From assembly GCF_001399975.1 (NCBI RefSeq), contig NZ_LKBD01000012.1, forward strand, positions 1-64,000: 64,000 bases of DNA, given 5' to 3'. This DNA is from Pseudoalteromonas sp. P1-9 (lineage in GTDB: Bacteria; Pseudomonadota; Gammaproteobacteria; Enterobacterales; Alteromonadaceae). This document shows, piece after piece, positions 52,562-63,291 of the stretch. Each line of letters begins with the position of its first letter. The stretch's first letter is position 1. The notes under the pieces were generated by a model that saw only the letters and a list, made by a program, of their open reading frames with translations, was not told where the DNA came from and ran no database searches. Position numbers and translations under genes: made by a program.

Positions 52562-54964
52562 ATGCAAAGATTAGTACAACCATTTCTGCTGATCTGTGCT
52601 TTGTTACTGTTAAGTATACCAAAAGCGCAGGCAACCCTGAAACCCATTGAATCATTTACTCGCGAAATGAATCGATATCCGGGTTATTTTACCTTTTATT
52701 ACGATAATGCTTCGGGCAAGGTTTACTTAGAAGTAAATAAATTAAACCATGAATTTCTGCTGCAATTAAGCATGCCTTACGGCCTGGGGTCAAATGATAT
52801 TGGTCTTGATCGCGGTCAGCTGGGCGATACTAAAATTGTGCAGTTCGAAAAGCATGGTAACAAACTTTTATTAAAACAAAATAATACTTACTACCGTGCA
52901 AACAGTACTAACAAAGCTGAGCTGCAAAGTATTCGTGAAGCATTTGCTTCAAGCGTATTGCACGGTTTTGAAATTAAAGCTGCGAGCAATGAGCGCGCTT
53001 TAATTGATTACACACCGTATTTATTATCCGATGTACATGGCGTTTCAAGAACTTTAGCGGGTCGAAATCAAGGTAACTTTAGCTTAGATAAAAGTAAAAG
53101 TGCTGTTTATATGCCGCGTTCAAAGTCGTTTGCTAAAAATACCGAGTTAGAAGCGATTGTTAGCTTTAATGGCACAAAGCCGGGTAAATATGTAAAACAG
53201 GTTGCACCCGATCCGTATTCAATTTCAGTCCACTTACACCACTCGTTTATAGAGCTACCGGACGATGGCTTTAAACCACGTAAATTCCACCCGCAATCGG
53301 GTTTTTGGAGCGAAGAATACAAAGACTATGCAGCGCCCTTATCAGAGTCTATGTATGTGCGTTATATTCCAAAACATCGTTTAGCGAAAAAAGACCCTAC
53401 GGCTGAAATTTCAGAAGCCGTTAAACCGATTGTTTACTACCTCGATCCTGGTGTGCCCGATCCGGTAAAAACAGCTTTACTAGATGGTGCAAAATGGTGG
53501 CAAGCAGCCTTTGAAGCGGCAGGTTATAAAAATGCATACCAAGTAAAAATGCTACCTGAAAATGCAGATCCGATGGATATTCGTTATAACGTAATCCAAT
53601 GGGTGCATCGTGCAACCCGTGGTTGGTCATATGGTTCAAGTGTTATCGACCCACGCACAGGTGAAATTATTAAAGGTCATGTAACTCTTGGTTCACTCCG
53701 TGTACGCCAAGATATTTTGATTGCAGAAGCGCTTGCTGCACCTTATTTAAAAGGCGATGAAACAGTAGAAAAATTACATGCGATGGCGCTTGACCGTATT
53801 CGCCAGTTGAGTGCCCATGAAGTAGGTCATACTTTAGGTATTGCGCATAACTTCTCTGCATCAGTAAAAGACCGCGCATCGGTGATGGATTATCCGCATC
53901 CGTTAGTGAGCTTTAATGATGATGGCAGCTTTAATACTGAAAACGGCTATGGCAAAGGCTTAGGTGTGTGGGATATTCAAGTTGTAAAATATGGCTACTC
54001 AGATTTTCCAATTTTGAGCGAAGCAAAAGAGCTTGCAAAAATCTTAGCGGAAAATAAATCATTGGGCCTTGAGTTTATTTCCGATAGCGATGCACGCGCG
54101 AAAGGTGGTGCCCATCCAACAGCACATTTATGGGATAACGGTGAAAACCCAAGCGTTGAACTACAACGAGTGCTTTCTATTCGCGAAAAAGCGATATCGA
54201 AGTTTGGCATTCATAATATTAAAAATGGCACGGCGCTATCGCAGCTAGAAGAGGTGTTTATTCCACTTTATTTATTCCATCGTTATCAAACAGAAGCAGC
54301 AGTTAAATTGATTGCGGGTGTTGATTACGACTACGAATTACGAAGTGGTGATACTTTTAATGGTAACAAGCTTGTTGATGTTGCTAAACAAAAAGAAGCA
54401 CTAAGTGCCCTATTAACAACGCTTGAAGCGGACCAGTTAGTGGTGCCTGAGCACGTACTCAATGTGATTACACCAAAAGCGTATGGAGAATACAAAACCC
54501 GCGAAAGCTTAATTGGCCGCACCGGTTTAACACTTGACCCATTAGCATTACCGGAAGTTTCAGCAAATCATTCACTGTCTTTACTGTTAAATTCACAGCG
54601 TCTAAATCGTTTACATTTCCAATCGATGCGAGATAGTAAACAGTTGAGCGCGCGCAATGTGTTATTTCAACTTAGTGAGCAAGTGTTTTTCAGTAACCAA
54701 AAGCAAGGCATGTTGCATCAAGTTGCACTGCGCATTCAAATGGTAACGGCATATCATTTAGTAAAAACTGCATTAAGTGATAAAACTGACCCTGAAGTAC
54801 AGGCTGAACTAGCAGGGCAAATTGAATTTATAGCCCGTAAATTTGCCCGTTCTAATGATAACTTTAAGAAATATCTTGCGAATATCTTATTTAAATCGTT
54901 AGAAGAGGGTAAGTGGCAAGGTCACTTTAAGCCATTGCCGATGCCGCCGGGCTCACCTATTTAA
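52562..54964 (+). CDS. Exported zinc metalloprotease, DUF5117/DUF4953-type
   Basis: 800 aa with a signal peptide ending PKAQA (about 24). Zinc site HEVGHTLGIAH at residues 419-429 is the metzincin form HExxHxxGxxH, followed by NFSAS; the Met-turn candidate is VMDYPHP. N-terminal DUF5118-like region (TREMNRYPGYFTFYYDNASGKVYLEV) precedes it. Probably extracytoplasmic. SD is weak (AAGAAAG). Family members are exported and largely uncharacterised. Confidence 0.93.
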   Translation: MQRLVQPFLLICALLLLSIPKAQATLKPIESFTREMNRYPGYFTFYYDNASGKVYLEVNKLNHEFLLQLSMPYGLGSNDIGLDRGQLGDTKIVQFEKHGNKLLLKQNNTYYRANSTNKAELQSIREAFASSVLHGFEIKAASNERALIDYTPYLLSDVHGVSRTLAGRNQGNFSLDKSKSAVYMPRSKSFAKNTELEAIVSFNGTKPGKYVKQVAPDPYSISVHLHHSFIELPDDGFKPRKFHPQSGFWSEEYKDYAAPLSESMYVRYIPKHRLAKKDPTAEISEAVKPIVYYLDPGVPDPVKTALLDGAKWWQAAFEAAGYKNAYQVKMLPENADPMDIRYNVIQWVHRATRGWSYGSSVIDPRTGEIIKGHVTLGSLRVRQDILIAEALAAPYLKGDETVEKLHAMALDRIRQLSAHEVGHTLGIAHNFSASVKDRASVMDYPHPLVSFNDDGSFNTENGYGKGLGVWDIQVVKYGYSDFPILSEAKELAKILAENKSLGLEFISDSDARAKGGAHPTAHLWDNGENPSVELQRVLSIREKAISKFGIHNIKNGTALSQLEEVFIPLYLFHRYQTEAAVKLIAGVDYDYELRSGDTFNGNKLVDVAKQKEALSALLTTLEADQLVVPEHVLNVITPKAYGEYKTRESLIGRTGLTLDPLALPEVSANHSLSLLLNSQRLNRLHFQSMRDSKQLSARNVLFQLSEQVFFSNQKQGMLHQVALRIQMVTAYHLVKTALSDKTDPEVQAELAGQIEFIARKFARSNDNFKKYLANILFKSLEEGKWQGHFKPLPMPPGSPI

Positions 54965-54991
54965 CACCTAAATAGTAAGTTATGGCATACT

Positions 54992-55025
54992 AAGCCCATT
55001 AGCGAAATCTAATGGGCTTTTTTAT
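54992..55025 (+). terminator. Rho-independent terminator
   Basis: AAGCCCATTA/TAATGGGCTT stem with 8-base loop and T tail, after the metalloprotease gene. Confidence 0.9.
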
Positions 55026-55082
55026 TGAACTGTTAATCTATTTAAAGCTCATATCGAATTTATACGACAAGAATCAACAACA

Positions 55083-56426
55083 ATGCATATTCATATTTTA
55101 GGTATTTGCGGCACCTTTATGGGGGGCATCGCAGCCATTGCAAAATCCTTGGGCCATAAAGTTACAGGCTCAGATCAAAACGTTTACCCACCAATGAGTA
55201 CTCAACTTGAGTCTTTAGGCATTGAGCTAATTCAAGGTTACGATGTTGCTCAGTTAAAACCACAACCAGATATTGTGGTGATTGGCAATGCTATGAGCCG
55301 TGGTAATCCATGCGTTGAATATGTGCTTGAAAATCGTATTCCATATACTTCGGGCCCTGAGTGGTTAAAGCAAAATGTACTGCAAGATGCGTGGGTACTA
55401 GCGGTGTCGGGCACCCATGGTAAAACTACCACTGCAAGTATGCTTGCATGGGTATTAGAATACGCAGGTCTTGATCCAAGTTTTTTAATTGGTGGTGTAG
55501 TACAAAACTTTGGCCTGTCGGCGCGCATAGGTAAAACACCGTTTTTTGTCATTGAAGCTGACGAATACGACACCGCGTTTTTTGATAAGCGCAGCAAGTT
55601 TGTGCACTATCTGCCGCGCACCTTAATTTTGAATAACCTTGAATTTGACCACGCTGATATTTTTGAAAATTTAGCGGCAATTCAAAAGCAGTTCCACCAC
55701 TTATTACGCATTGTACCTGGGCAAGGTAAAGTAATTTGGCCAAGTGATGATACGAATATTCAGCAAGTGATAGATAAAGGTTGTTGGAGTGAGCAAGAAC
55801 AACTTGGCAATGACTGGGATTATCAACTTATAAACGCAGATGGCAGTGAGTTTGATGTACTGCTTGGTGGCGATATCGTTGGCCGTGTGAGTTGGCAAGC
55901 AATTGGCGAACATAATGTTAAAAACGCTTTAATGACGATTGCAGCAGCACGTCATGTAGGTATTCCTGTTGAAACATCAATTGCGGCCCTGGCTGAGTTT
56001 ATTTCGCCAAAGCGCCGTATGGAATTAAAAGGCGAGGTTGCGGGCATTAAGCTCTACGATGATTTCGCTCATCACCCAACTGCTATTAAAACGACTTTGG
56101 CAGGTCTCAGAGCAAAAGTGGGCCAAGCGCGTATTTTTGCCGTATTAGAACCACGTTCCAATACAATGAAAATGGGCGTGCACCAAAATACATTATTAGC
56201 GTCGCTTGAAAATGCCGACGATGTGATTTTATTTGAGCCAGAGAACCTAAGCTGGTCACTCAAAGAGGCTGCCAATAACGCTGGTGCTCTATGTTTTAAC
56301 AGCACAGATGAGATCATTAAAACGCTACTTGAAAAAGCAACTGTCGGCGACCATATATTGGTAATGAGTAACGGTGGCTTTGAAAATATTCATAATCGTA
56401 TTTTAGATGCGCTCGCCAACAAATAG
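55083..56426 (+). CDS. mpl: UDP-N-acetylmuramate:L-Ala-gamma-D-Glu-meso-DAP ligase
   Basis: 447-aa Mur-family ligase that reattaches recycled murein tripeptide to UDP-MurNAc. N-terminal [23 protein letters not shown]-site [18 protein letters not shown] and the C-terminal [15 protein letters not shown] region. The start [13 protein letters not shown] separates Mpl from MurC. Overlaps or is tightly linked with ubiX. Confidence 0.97.
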   Translation: MHIHILGICGTFMGGIAAIAKSLGHKVTGSDQNVYPPMSTQLESLGIELIQGYDVAQLKPQPDIVVIGNAMSRGNPCVEYVLENRIPYTSGPEWLKQNVLQDAWVLAVSGTHGKTTTASMLAWVLEYAGLDPSFLIGGVVQNFGLSARIGKTPFFVIEADEYDTAFFDKRSKFVHYLPRTLILNNLEFDHADIFENLAAIQKQFHHLLRIVPGQGKVIWPSDDTNIQQVIDKGCWSEQEQLGNDWDYQLINADGSEFDVLLGGDIVGRVSWQAIGEHNVKNALMTIAAARHVGIPVETSIAALAEFISPKRRMELKGEVAGIKLYDDFAHHPTAIKTTLAGLRAKVGQARIFAVLEPRSNTMKMGVHQNTLLASLENADDVILFEPENLSWSLKEAANNAGALCFNSTDEIIKTLLEKATVGDHILVMSNGGFENIHNRILDALANK

Positions 56427-56433
56427 GCTTTTT

Positions 56434-57060
56434 ATGACGCAAAACCATGAATTTAATGAAACCATAACCGTTGCACTTAGCGGTGCTTCAGGCATGCCAT
56501 ATGGCTTAAAACTAATTGAAACGCTCATTTCGTTAAATCACCAAGTATTTGTTTTGGTATCAAGTGCTGCCCGTGTGGTGCTTGATACGGAATCAGATGT
56601 GAAATTATCGGGCAATGAAGAAAAGGCAACTGAGCAACTATCTAATTTATTCAATGCTAAGCCAAATCAACTTAAAGCCTTTGGTAAAGATAACTGGTTT
56701 AGCCCTGTAGCATCCGGTAGTGCTGCACCTAAAAAGATGATTGTCTGCCCATGCAGCGCAGGTACGGTGTCGGCGATTAGTCATGGCGCATCTGACAACT
56801 TATTAGAGCGTGCCGCGGACGTGGTGATCAAAGAAAAAGGCCAATTAATGCTGGTGGTGCGTGAAACACCGCTTAGTGCTATTCACCTTGAAAATATGCA
56901 TAAGTTGGCGCAACTCGGTGTAACTATTATGCCTGCAGCACCTGGGTTTTATCATAACCCAAGTTCAATTGAAGACTTGGTTAACTTTATGGTGGCGCGC
57001 ATTTTAGATCATTTATCTATTGAGCATACGTTAGCTAAACGTTGGGGCTACGGCTGCTAA
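56434..57060 (+). CDS. ubiX: Flavin prenyltransferase
   Basis: 208-aa enzyme making prenylated FMN for UbiD decarboxylase in ubiquinone synthesis. [43 protein letters not shown] and [13 protein letters not shown] are family motifs. The frame opens 27 bases earlier inside mpl; ATG 56434 is chosen because it starts just before the first strand. 7 bases after mpl stop. Confidence 0.95.
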   Translation: MTQNHEFNETITVALSGASGMPYGLKLIETLISLNHQVFVLVSSAARVVLDTESDVKLSGNEEKATEQLSNLFNAKPNQLKAFGKDNWFSPVASGSAAPKKMIVCPCSAGTVSAISHGASDNLLERAADVVIKEKGQLMLVVRETPLSAIHLENMHKLAQLGVTIMPAAPGFYHNPSSIEDLVNFMVARILDHLSIEHTLAKRWGYGC

Positions 57061-57092
57061 TTAACCCATCCAAAATTGGAACGCAAAACACA

Positions 57093-58013
57093 ATGACAAA
57101 AGCTCTCGAAATTGTTGGTTTAGAAAAAACCTACAGTAACGGTGTTCAAGCTGTTAAAGGAATTGATTTAACGGTTGAAAAAGGCGACTTTTTTGCACTG
57201 TTAGGTGCAAATGGTGCTGGCAAATCAACCACAATTGGCGTGATTTCTTCACTTGTTAATAAAACTAAAGGCACGGTAAAAGTATTTGGTCATGATATTG
57301 ATACTGACCTTGGCAAGGCTAAAACTAATTTAGGGTTAGTACCACAGGAATTTAACTTTAGTCAGTTTGAAACACTTAACCAAATTTTAGTGAACCAAGC
57401 CGGTTACTATGGCGTGCCACGCGCAGAAGCACATAAGCGTGCTGATGAATTGCTTGCACAACTTGGCCTTGCAGATAAAAAAGATAAGCAAGCGCGTACC
57501 TTATCAGGTGGTATGAAGCGCCGTTTAATGATTGCACGTGCGTTAATGCATAAACCACAGCTGCTGATTTTAGATGAACCCACGGCAGGTGTTGATATTG
57601 AACTGCGCCGTTCGATGTGGGAATTTTTAAAAGAGATAAATCAGCAAGGCGTTACCATTATTCTCACTACTCATTACCTTGAAGAAGCGGAAATGTTGTG
57701 TAAAAACATTGCGATTATCGATAAAGGCCAAATTATTGAAGACACCAATATGAAGTCGTTATTGGCAAAGCTTGATAAAGAAACCTTTATTCTTGATTTA
57801 AAGCAACCAACATCGGCATTTTCACTCGATGGTTACACAACTCGTGAAATTGACGACCATACCATCGAAGTCGATGTGGAGAAATCACAAGGGTTAAATG
57901 GTGTATTCGATGCGTTAAGTGCGTCAGGCAACACGGTGCTAAGTATGCGTAATAAAGCGAATCGATTAGAAGAGCTGTTTGTTGCGATTGTTGAAAAGGG
58001 GCGCGAGCAATAA
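57093..58013 (+). CDS. yadG: ABC transporter ATP-binding protein, YadG-type
   Basis: 307 aa, length of E. coli YadG. Walker A GANGAGKSTT, signature LSGGMKRRLM, Walker B LLILDEPTAGVD, then a C-terminal extension. The open frame begins inside the ubiX gene; ATG 57093 is the family start MTKALEI. Forms an exporter with the permease three bases downstream. Cargo unknown. Confidence 0.95.
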   Translation: MTKALEIVGLEKTYSNGVQAVKGIDLTVEKGDFFALLGANGAGKSTTIGVISSLVNKTKGTVKVFGHDIDTDLGKAKTNLGLVPQEFNFSQFETLNQILVNQAGYYGVPRAEAHKRADELLAQLGLADKKDKQARTLSGGMKRRLMIARALMHKPQLLILDEPTAGVDIELRRSMWEFLKEINQQGVTIILTTHYLEEAEMLCKNIAIIDKGQIIEDTNMKSLLAKLDKETFILDLKQPTSAFSLDGYTTREIDDHTIEVDVEKSQGLNGVFDALSASGNTVLSMRNKANRLEELFVAIVEKGREQ

Positions 58014-58015
58014 TT

Positions 58016-58783
58016 ATGAGTAGTCAATTTACTGCGTTAAAAACCATTTGGATAAAAGAGTGTATTCGTTTTACCCGGATTTGGGTACAAACCTTAGTGC
58101 CACCAGCCATTACCATGTCGTTGTATTTTGTTATTTTTGGCAACCTAATTGGCTCACGTATTGGTGATATGGGTGGCTTTAACTATATGGAGTTTATTGT
58201 ACCGGGTCTGATTATGATGTCGGTGATTACCAACTCTTATTCCAATGTGGCATCGAGCTTCTATTCAACGAAATTTCAAAAAAGCATTGAGGAGCTGCTA
58301 GTTTCACCAGTGCCCACTTACATTATTGTACTAGGCTATATGGGCGGCGGTATGGCGCGCGGCCTATGTGTTGGCATTATCGTAACTATTTTGTCGCTGT
58401 TTTTTGTTGATATTCAAATTCATAACGTTGCTGTTATTTTTGCCACTGTATTACTGACCGCGGCCGTGTTTGCGCTTGGTGGTTTAATTAATGCGGTATA
58501 CGCTAATAGCTTTGACGATATCAGCATTATTCCCACCTTTGTTTTAACGCCGCTAACCTATTTAGGTGGCGTGTTTTATTCAATCACCTTGTTACCTGAT
58601 TTTTGGCAAGGAGTGTCACAATTTAATCCAATTATTTATATGGTTAATGCATTTAGGTACGGCTTTTTAGGGGTATCTGATGTAGATATCACAACGGCAT
58701 TTGCAGTAATTATTGGGTTTATCAGTGCGTTATTTGCTGTTGCATACCGTTTAATTGATAAAGGGGTTGGCATTCGCCACTAA
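58016..58783 (+). CDS. yadH: ABC-2 type permease, YadH-type
   Basis: 255-aa permease with six TM segments. Strongly resembles E. coli YadH: RIWVQTLVPPAITMSLYF, IFGNLIGSRIGDMGGF and FVLTPLTYLGGVFYS. Starts two bases after yadG stop, so stoichiometric expression. Substrate unknown. Confidence 0.95.
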   Translation: MSSQFTALKTIWIKECIRFTRIWVQTLVPPAITMSLYFVIFGNLIGSRIGDMGGFNYMEFIVPGLIMMSVITNSYSNVASSFYSTKFQKSIEELLVSPVPTYIIVLGYMGGGMARGLCVGIIVTILSLFFVDIQIHNVAVIFATVLLTAAVFALGGLINAVYANSFDDISIIPTFVLTPLTYLGGVFYSITLLPDFWQGVSQFNPIIYMVNAFRYGFLGVSDVDITTAFAVIIGFISALFAVAYRLIDKGVGIRH

Positions 58784-58787
58784 AATT

Positions 58788-59462
58788 ATGTCTGACGCAA
58801 ATTCAAGAAGTATTAGTTCGAATCAACAAGGACTAAATGAAAAGTTAGAAGAAGTGGTACGTAAGCACCTAAGTTCTGAGTTTAAAAAGCCGATTGCAGC
58901 GCATACGCAAACGGCTTTTGATGAGGTAAATAAGAAGGTACAGCAATTTGCTGGGCCGATTATTCTCGATTCATGCTGCGGTGTAGGTGAAAGTACAGCT
59001 AATTTAGCGCGCAAGCACCCAGATGCATTAGTTATAGGTATTGATAAGTCGGCACATCGTATTGAAAAACATGATGTTGAATACAAGCAAACTGAAAACG
59101 GTCAGTACTTATTAGTACGTGCAGATTTAAATGACTTTTGGCGCTTAGTGGTTGAGCATCAATGGCAAGTGACACATCACTACTTGTTGTATCCAAATCC
59201 GTGGCCTAAAGCTAAACATTTAGGGCGCCGTTGGCATGGTGCACCGGTATTTCCTTATATTGTGAAAATTGGTGGTCAACTTGAGCTAAGAAGTAATTGG
59301 CAAACGTATGTAGATGAGTTTGCGTTTGCCCTTGGTTTAGCTGGCGTGGATGTGTCTGTAACTCCATATAGTGCAGACACAGCAATTACGCCATTTGAGC
59401 GAAAATACTGGGCCAGTGGTCAACAAAGCCACCGACTGAAAATTGACCTTAACTCGCTTTAG
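58788..59462 (+). CDS. TrmB-like SAM-dependent methyltransferase paralogue
   Basis: 224-aa class I methyltransferase with SAM motif LDSCCGVGESTANLA, and LLYPNPWPKAKHLGRRWHG, which corresponds to the FPDPWPK-KRH motif of tRNA m7G46 methyltransferase TrmB but with Tyr-Pro-Asn for Phe-Pro-Asp. Probably a paralogue rather than TrmB itself. ATG 58788 is chosen over upstream codons inside yadH. Its last 14 bases overlap the convergent EAL gene. Confidence 0.85.
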   Translation: MSDANSRSISSNQQGLNEKLEEVVRKHLSSEFKKPIAAHTQTAFDEVNKKVQQFAGPIILDSCCGVGESTANLARKHPDALVIGIDKSAHRIEKHDVEYKQTENGQYLLVRADLNDFWRLVVEHQWQVTHHYLLYPNPWPKAKHLGRRWHGAPVFPYIVKIGGQLELRSNWQTYVDEFAFALGLAGVDVSVTPYSADTAITPFERKYWASGQQSHRLKIDLNSL

Positions 59463-61329
59463 CAGTTTGTGATATGTGAGCCAGCTCTCGAGCTGGCTTT
59501 GCGTAGTAAAAGCCCTGCACGTATTTAATGCCCGCTTTTGCGAGTTTATCTGCAACGAGTTTGTTTTCAACGCCTTCTGCAATCAAGGTTAAGTTCACTT
59601 CCTTAGCAAAATTGGCAATGTGTTGAATAAATAAAAACACTTCATCGTCTTTGGTAATTTGTGAGACTAAAGAGCGATCGATTTTCAAGCCATCGACTTC
59701 TAGTTTAAGAATATTCGAAATATTAGAATAGCCAGTTCCAAAATCATCGATAAAGACCTTAGCACCGTGTCTTCTTACCATTTCTACAAAGCCTTTGATT
59801 TCCGTTAGGTTGGCAATCGCTTCGGTTTCGATAAGCTCAAATGAAATATGGTGCGGTGTAGGGTAGCGCTTTAATTCATCATCAAGAAACTGCGCCAGGC
59901 TTGGGTCTAACATATCTTGCGCAGTTAAATTCATGCTCCAGCATAAATTAGTTTGGCGAAAGCGCTTAACGCAATCAAGAAAAACCATGCGAGTTAATTG
60001 CCCATCCATGCGACTGCGATTTACGACAGATAAAAAGTAATCAGGTTCATATAAAGCATCGTTAATCTTAATGCGTGCTAAGCCTTCGTACATTAAGGTT
60101 TCGTTACCGTCGATAGTGAGTATTGGCTGAAAGTGCGCTTCAACTTGGCCATTTTTAAATGCTTCTCGCACATCTTTGGCAATTTTTAAGTTGTGCTGAT
60201 ATTGATTTTTAATAATGTTCATTGCATCGGAGTAAAACACCACAAGTTCACGACTACGTTTAGCTTGTTCAACTGCAATACGTGCATTTTCAACTAACAG
60301 TGTTTTATTGCCAGTGGCAATACCGGCACATAAGGTCACGTAGATAAATGGGTCATATAATAAAGGCGCATTTTTATTAAGATTTTCGACGAGTTTTAAA
60401 CAGGCATTGCTGTCTAAGTTGGGCGATAGCAATGCTATTTTATTGCTTGATAAGCGATACAGGTGACATTCTGTGCTTTTTAACTTATTTAAACGTGCTA
60501 GCAGTTTTTGCATTACTTCATCACCAATGTGGGAGCCGTAAAAACCGTTAATATCTTCAAGATTACTAATTAATACTATGGCCAATTGCATGTGCAGTGG
60601 TGAATGGCTTTGCAGTTTTCTTTCCAGTGCAATATGGTTTGGATAGCCCGTAACGGGATCGCGAGTTAAGTTTTGTTTTAGTAGATAAATATAAGCACTG
60701 CCCACTAAAGTTGCGATAAAGAAAAAGAAACTTGCGGTGATTACCGCTTGGCTAACACTTGCTGCAAGCTGTTCATTTAAATCTTTAATGGTGATGTCGG
60801 CGCCAGTTAAATAGGTGCGCCCATCTTTTGTTTGAAACGGTAAAAATATGGTGCGGAAATGGCCCCACTGATCTTCTGAATGCTCGAATAAAGGCTCTGT
60901 TGAATAAAATGCTTTAACGTTTAATTGTGTTGCTTCAGGGTAAAGATCATAAAAATAAGTAAGCTTATTGTTTTTAATATCCTCGTTAGTATAACTAGAT
61001 GCAGAGAAGTAAACTTGATCGCCTTCTTTTATCATCGCGTAAACGTATTCGAGTTCGAGCTTGCTGGCAAACTCAGAGAGTTGTTTGCTTTTTAATAGGT
61101 AGCTTTTTTCATCAATGTGGTCGGGGCCGGTAATATTGTCGTGGTATTCGTCACCGAGAATGAATTTAACACTTTGTGCTGCGTTTAAGAGTTTAGCATC
61201 AACCTCTTTTAAAATGTCGTTGTAGGTGTGTGAATAAACGTAATAAACATAGCCGCCAAGGCTTGCTAAAAACAGTACGCCCGCCAAAAAAAGCCAACGA
61301 ATTCCTTGATTTGAATAATACATGCGCAT
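59449..61329 (-). CDS. Membrane-bound degenerate-GGDEF/EAL protein
   Basis: 626 aa. TM1 about 13-31, a periplasmic sensor of about 150 residues (cache-like), TM2 about 190-212, a GGDEF-like domain with no GGDEF signature (RLSSNKIALLSP at that place), then EAL with EGL instead of EAL (YEGLARI), CWSMNLTAQD, FELIETEA, DDFGTGYSNISN and AEGVE. The catalytic EGL form is still compatible with activity in some enzymes. Likely phosphodiesterase or c-di-GMP-binding sensor. Start next to no strong SD. Confidence 0.9.
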   Translation of the reverse strand: MRMYYSNQGIRWLFLAGVLFLASLGGYVYYVYSHTYNDILKEVDAKLLNAAQSVKFILGDEYHDNITGPDHIDEKSYLLKSKQLSEFASKLELEYVYAMIKEGDQVYFSASSYTNEDIKNNKLTYFYDLYPEATQLNVKAFYSTEPLFEHSEDQWGHFRTIFLPFQTKDGRTYLTGADITIKDLNEQLAASVSQAVITASFFFFIATLVGSAYIYLLKQNLTRDPVTGYPNHIALERKLQSHSPLHMQLAIVLISNLEDINGFYGSHIGDEVMQKLLARLNKLKSTECHLYRLSSNKIALLSPNLDSNACLKLVENLNKNAPLLYDPFIYVTLCAGIATGNKTLLVENARIAVEQAKRSRELVVFYSDAMNIIKNQYQHNLKIAKDVREAFKNGQVEAHFQPILTIDGNETLMYEGLARIKINDALYEPDYFLSVVNRSRMDGQLTRMVFLDCVKRFRQTNLCWSMNLTAQDMLDPSLAQFLDDELKRYPTPHHISFELIETEAIANLTEIKGFVEMVRRHGAKVFIDDFGTGYSNISNILKLEVDGLKIDRSLVSQITKDDEVFLFIQHIANFAKEVNLTLIAEGVENKLVADKLAKAGIKYVQGFYYAKPARELAHISQTAKAS

Positions 61330-61518
61330 CCTTGCCTAAAACTAATTTTTGCCGCAATTGAAAAATACTGCTTTACTGTATAGCAAGCAAAGGGTTATGT
61401 TGTTTTGAAACACCTTATAATAGTCAATTTAGTGTGTTTTTTACAGCAGTAGATGGAGATATTGTGCAAATTGCGAGACTTTTTCTTGTAATTGAAGTAG
61501 AGTTGACTGCCTTTTTTT

Positions 61519-63198
61519 ATGAATATGTTTGAACACTTTTTGGGTAAAGTGAGTAGTATGGTTGATGAAACACGTCAAGCAGTGCGCCCAGCAATAGCGT
61601 CTGAAGAAAGCTTAATGCGAATTTTTACGGTGCCAGAGGCGCCGGGCTCGACTTTGGCTAAAATTGAGCAAGAAATATCTAGTAACTTAGCAGGCTTTCT
61701 TAACGAAAATATTGCAGCGGTTGAAAAGCCTTTGCATGAAATTGAAAAAGATTTCCAAGCTGCAAATATCCCTGAAGAACCTCGTTTTGTATCTGAGCAC
61801 GCCCAAGAGTTAATGGAAAAGCTGGTGGCGCATTCAGTACACACGTCCGCACCGAGCTTTATTGGTCATATGACTTCGGCCTTACCGCATTTTGTTTTAC
61901 CTCTGTCAAAGTTGATGGTGGGGTTAAACCAAAATCTGGTAAAAATTGAAACATCTAAAGCATTTACACCATTAGAACGTCAAGTATTGGGTATGATGCA
62001 CCACATGGTTTACGGCAAAGATGATGCCTTTTACCGTAAGTGGATGCATAACGCTAAAAATGCGCTAGGTGCATTTTGTTCAGGCGGCACGGTTGCCAAT
62101 ATTTCAGCGCTTTGGGTTGCGCGCAATAAACTGCTTAAACCAGATGGCGATTTTAATGGCATAAATAGCGATGGTTTAGTTGCGGCTATGATGCATTATG
62201 GCTACAAAGGATTAGCTATTTTAGTTTCAGAGCGTGGTCACTACTCACTTGGTAAAGCTGCTGATGTGTTAGGCATCGGTCGCAGCAATATTGTATCTAT
62301 CGAAACAGATCATAATAACCGTGTTGATCTTGCTAAAATGCGTGAAAAGGCTAACGAATTGGCTGAAAAAGGTATTAAGGTGATGGCAATTGTGGGTGTT
62401 GCAGGCACAACTGAAACAGGCAATATTGACCCGCTTAATGAAATGGCAGACCTAGCTGAAGAAATCAATTGTCACTTTCATATTGATGCCGCTTGGGGTG
62501 GTGCAACCATGCTGTCTAATAATGCGCGTGGGTTATTAGCTGGTTGCGAACGTGCCGATTCAATTACCATTGACGCACATAAGCAAATGTATGTACCAAT
62601 GGGCGCAGGTATTGTGCTTTTCAAAGAGCCAGATACAGTCAATGTGGTAGAACACCACGCTGAATATATCTTACGTAAAGGCTCGAAAGATTTAGGCTCA
62701 CACACCCTTGAAGGGAGTCGTCCTGGTATGGCTATGTTAGTGCATGCGTGTTTATCAATTATTGGTCGCAAAGGCTATGAAATGTTAATTGATAAAAGCC
62801 TCGAAAAAGCGCGTTATTTTGCCGAACTTATTAAGCAAACAGATGACTTTGAACTGGTTACTGAACCAGAACTTTGCTTATTAACCTATCGCTATGTACC
62901 GGAAAAAATTAAAGAAGTACTTAAAACGGCGGATGAACAAACTAAGTTAGATATTTACGCAGCACTTAATCGTTTTACTGCGAGCATGCAAAAACGTCAG
63001 CGTGAAGCTGGGCGCTCATTTGTATCGCGTACACGTTTAACACCATATCAGTACGATAATTTACCGACAGTGGTATTTCGCGTTGTATTAGCAAACCCGC
63101 TTACATCAAATCAAATATTGCATGATATTTTAGCGGAGCAGCGAGAGTTGGCTGGTAAAGATCCAATATTTAAAAAGTATTTAGCGAAATATTTATAA
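61519..63198 (+). CDS. panP: Pyridoxal-dependent aspartate 1-decarboxylase PanP
   Basis: 559-aa PLP decarboxylase of the glutamate decarboxylase group. PLP Lys355 in DAHKQMY; FCSGGTVANISALW, HIDAAWGGATM motifs. Length and the N-terminal region match PanP (TIGR03799), which supplies beta-alanine for pantothenate in Vibrio and related genera lacking PanD. Start: two near ATGs (61519, 61525), no clear SD. Terminator follows. Confidence 0.93.
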   Translation: MNMFEHFLGKVSSMVDETRQAVRPAIASEESLMRIFTVPEAPGSTLAKIEQEISSNLAGFLNENIAAVEKPLHEIEKDFQAANIPEEPRFVSEHAQELMEKLVAHSVHTSAPSFIGHMTSALPHFVLPLSKLMVGLNQNLVKIETSKAFTPLERQVLGMMHHMVYGKDDAFYRKWMHNAKNALGAFCSGGTVANISALWVARNKLLKPDGDFNGINSDGLVAAMMHYGYKGLAILVSERGHYSLGKAADVLGIGRSNIVSIETDHNNRVDLAKMREKANELAEKGIKVMAIVGVAGTTETGNIDPLNEMADLAEEINCHFHIDAAWGGATMLSNNARGLLAGCERADSITIDAHKQMYVPMGAGIVLFKEPDTVNVVEHHAEYILRKGSKDLGSHTLEGSRPGMAMLVHACLSIIGRKGYEMLIDKSLEKARYFAELIKQTDDFELVTEPELCLLTYRYVPEKIKEVLKTADEQTKLDIYAALNRFTASMQKRQREAGRSFVSRTRLTPYQYDNLPTVVFRVVLANPLTSNQILHDILAEQRELAGKDPIFKKYLAKYL

Positions 63199-63221
63199 TT
63201 TAGCGCTGTGAATTTTTTATG

Positions 63222-63248
63222 AAAAAGGGAGCATTTGCTCCCTTTTTT
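63222..63248. terminator. Bidirectional terminator
   Basis: AAAAAGGGAGCA/TGCTCCCTTTTT stem between convergent panP and the gcvR-like gene. Confidence 0.93.
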
Positions 63249-63291
63249 ACGTTTTTATTTAACCTTAACTCGGATGAGATAATCGTAAACG

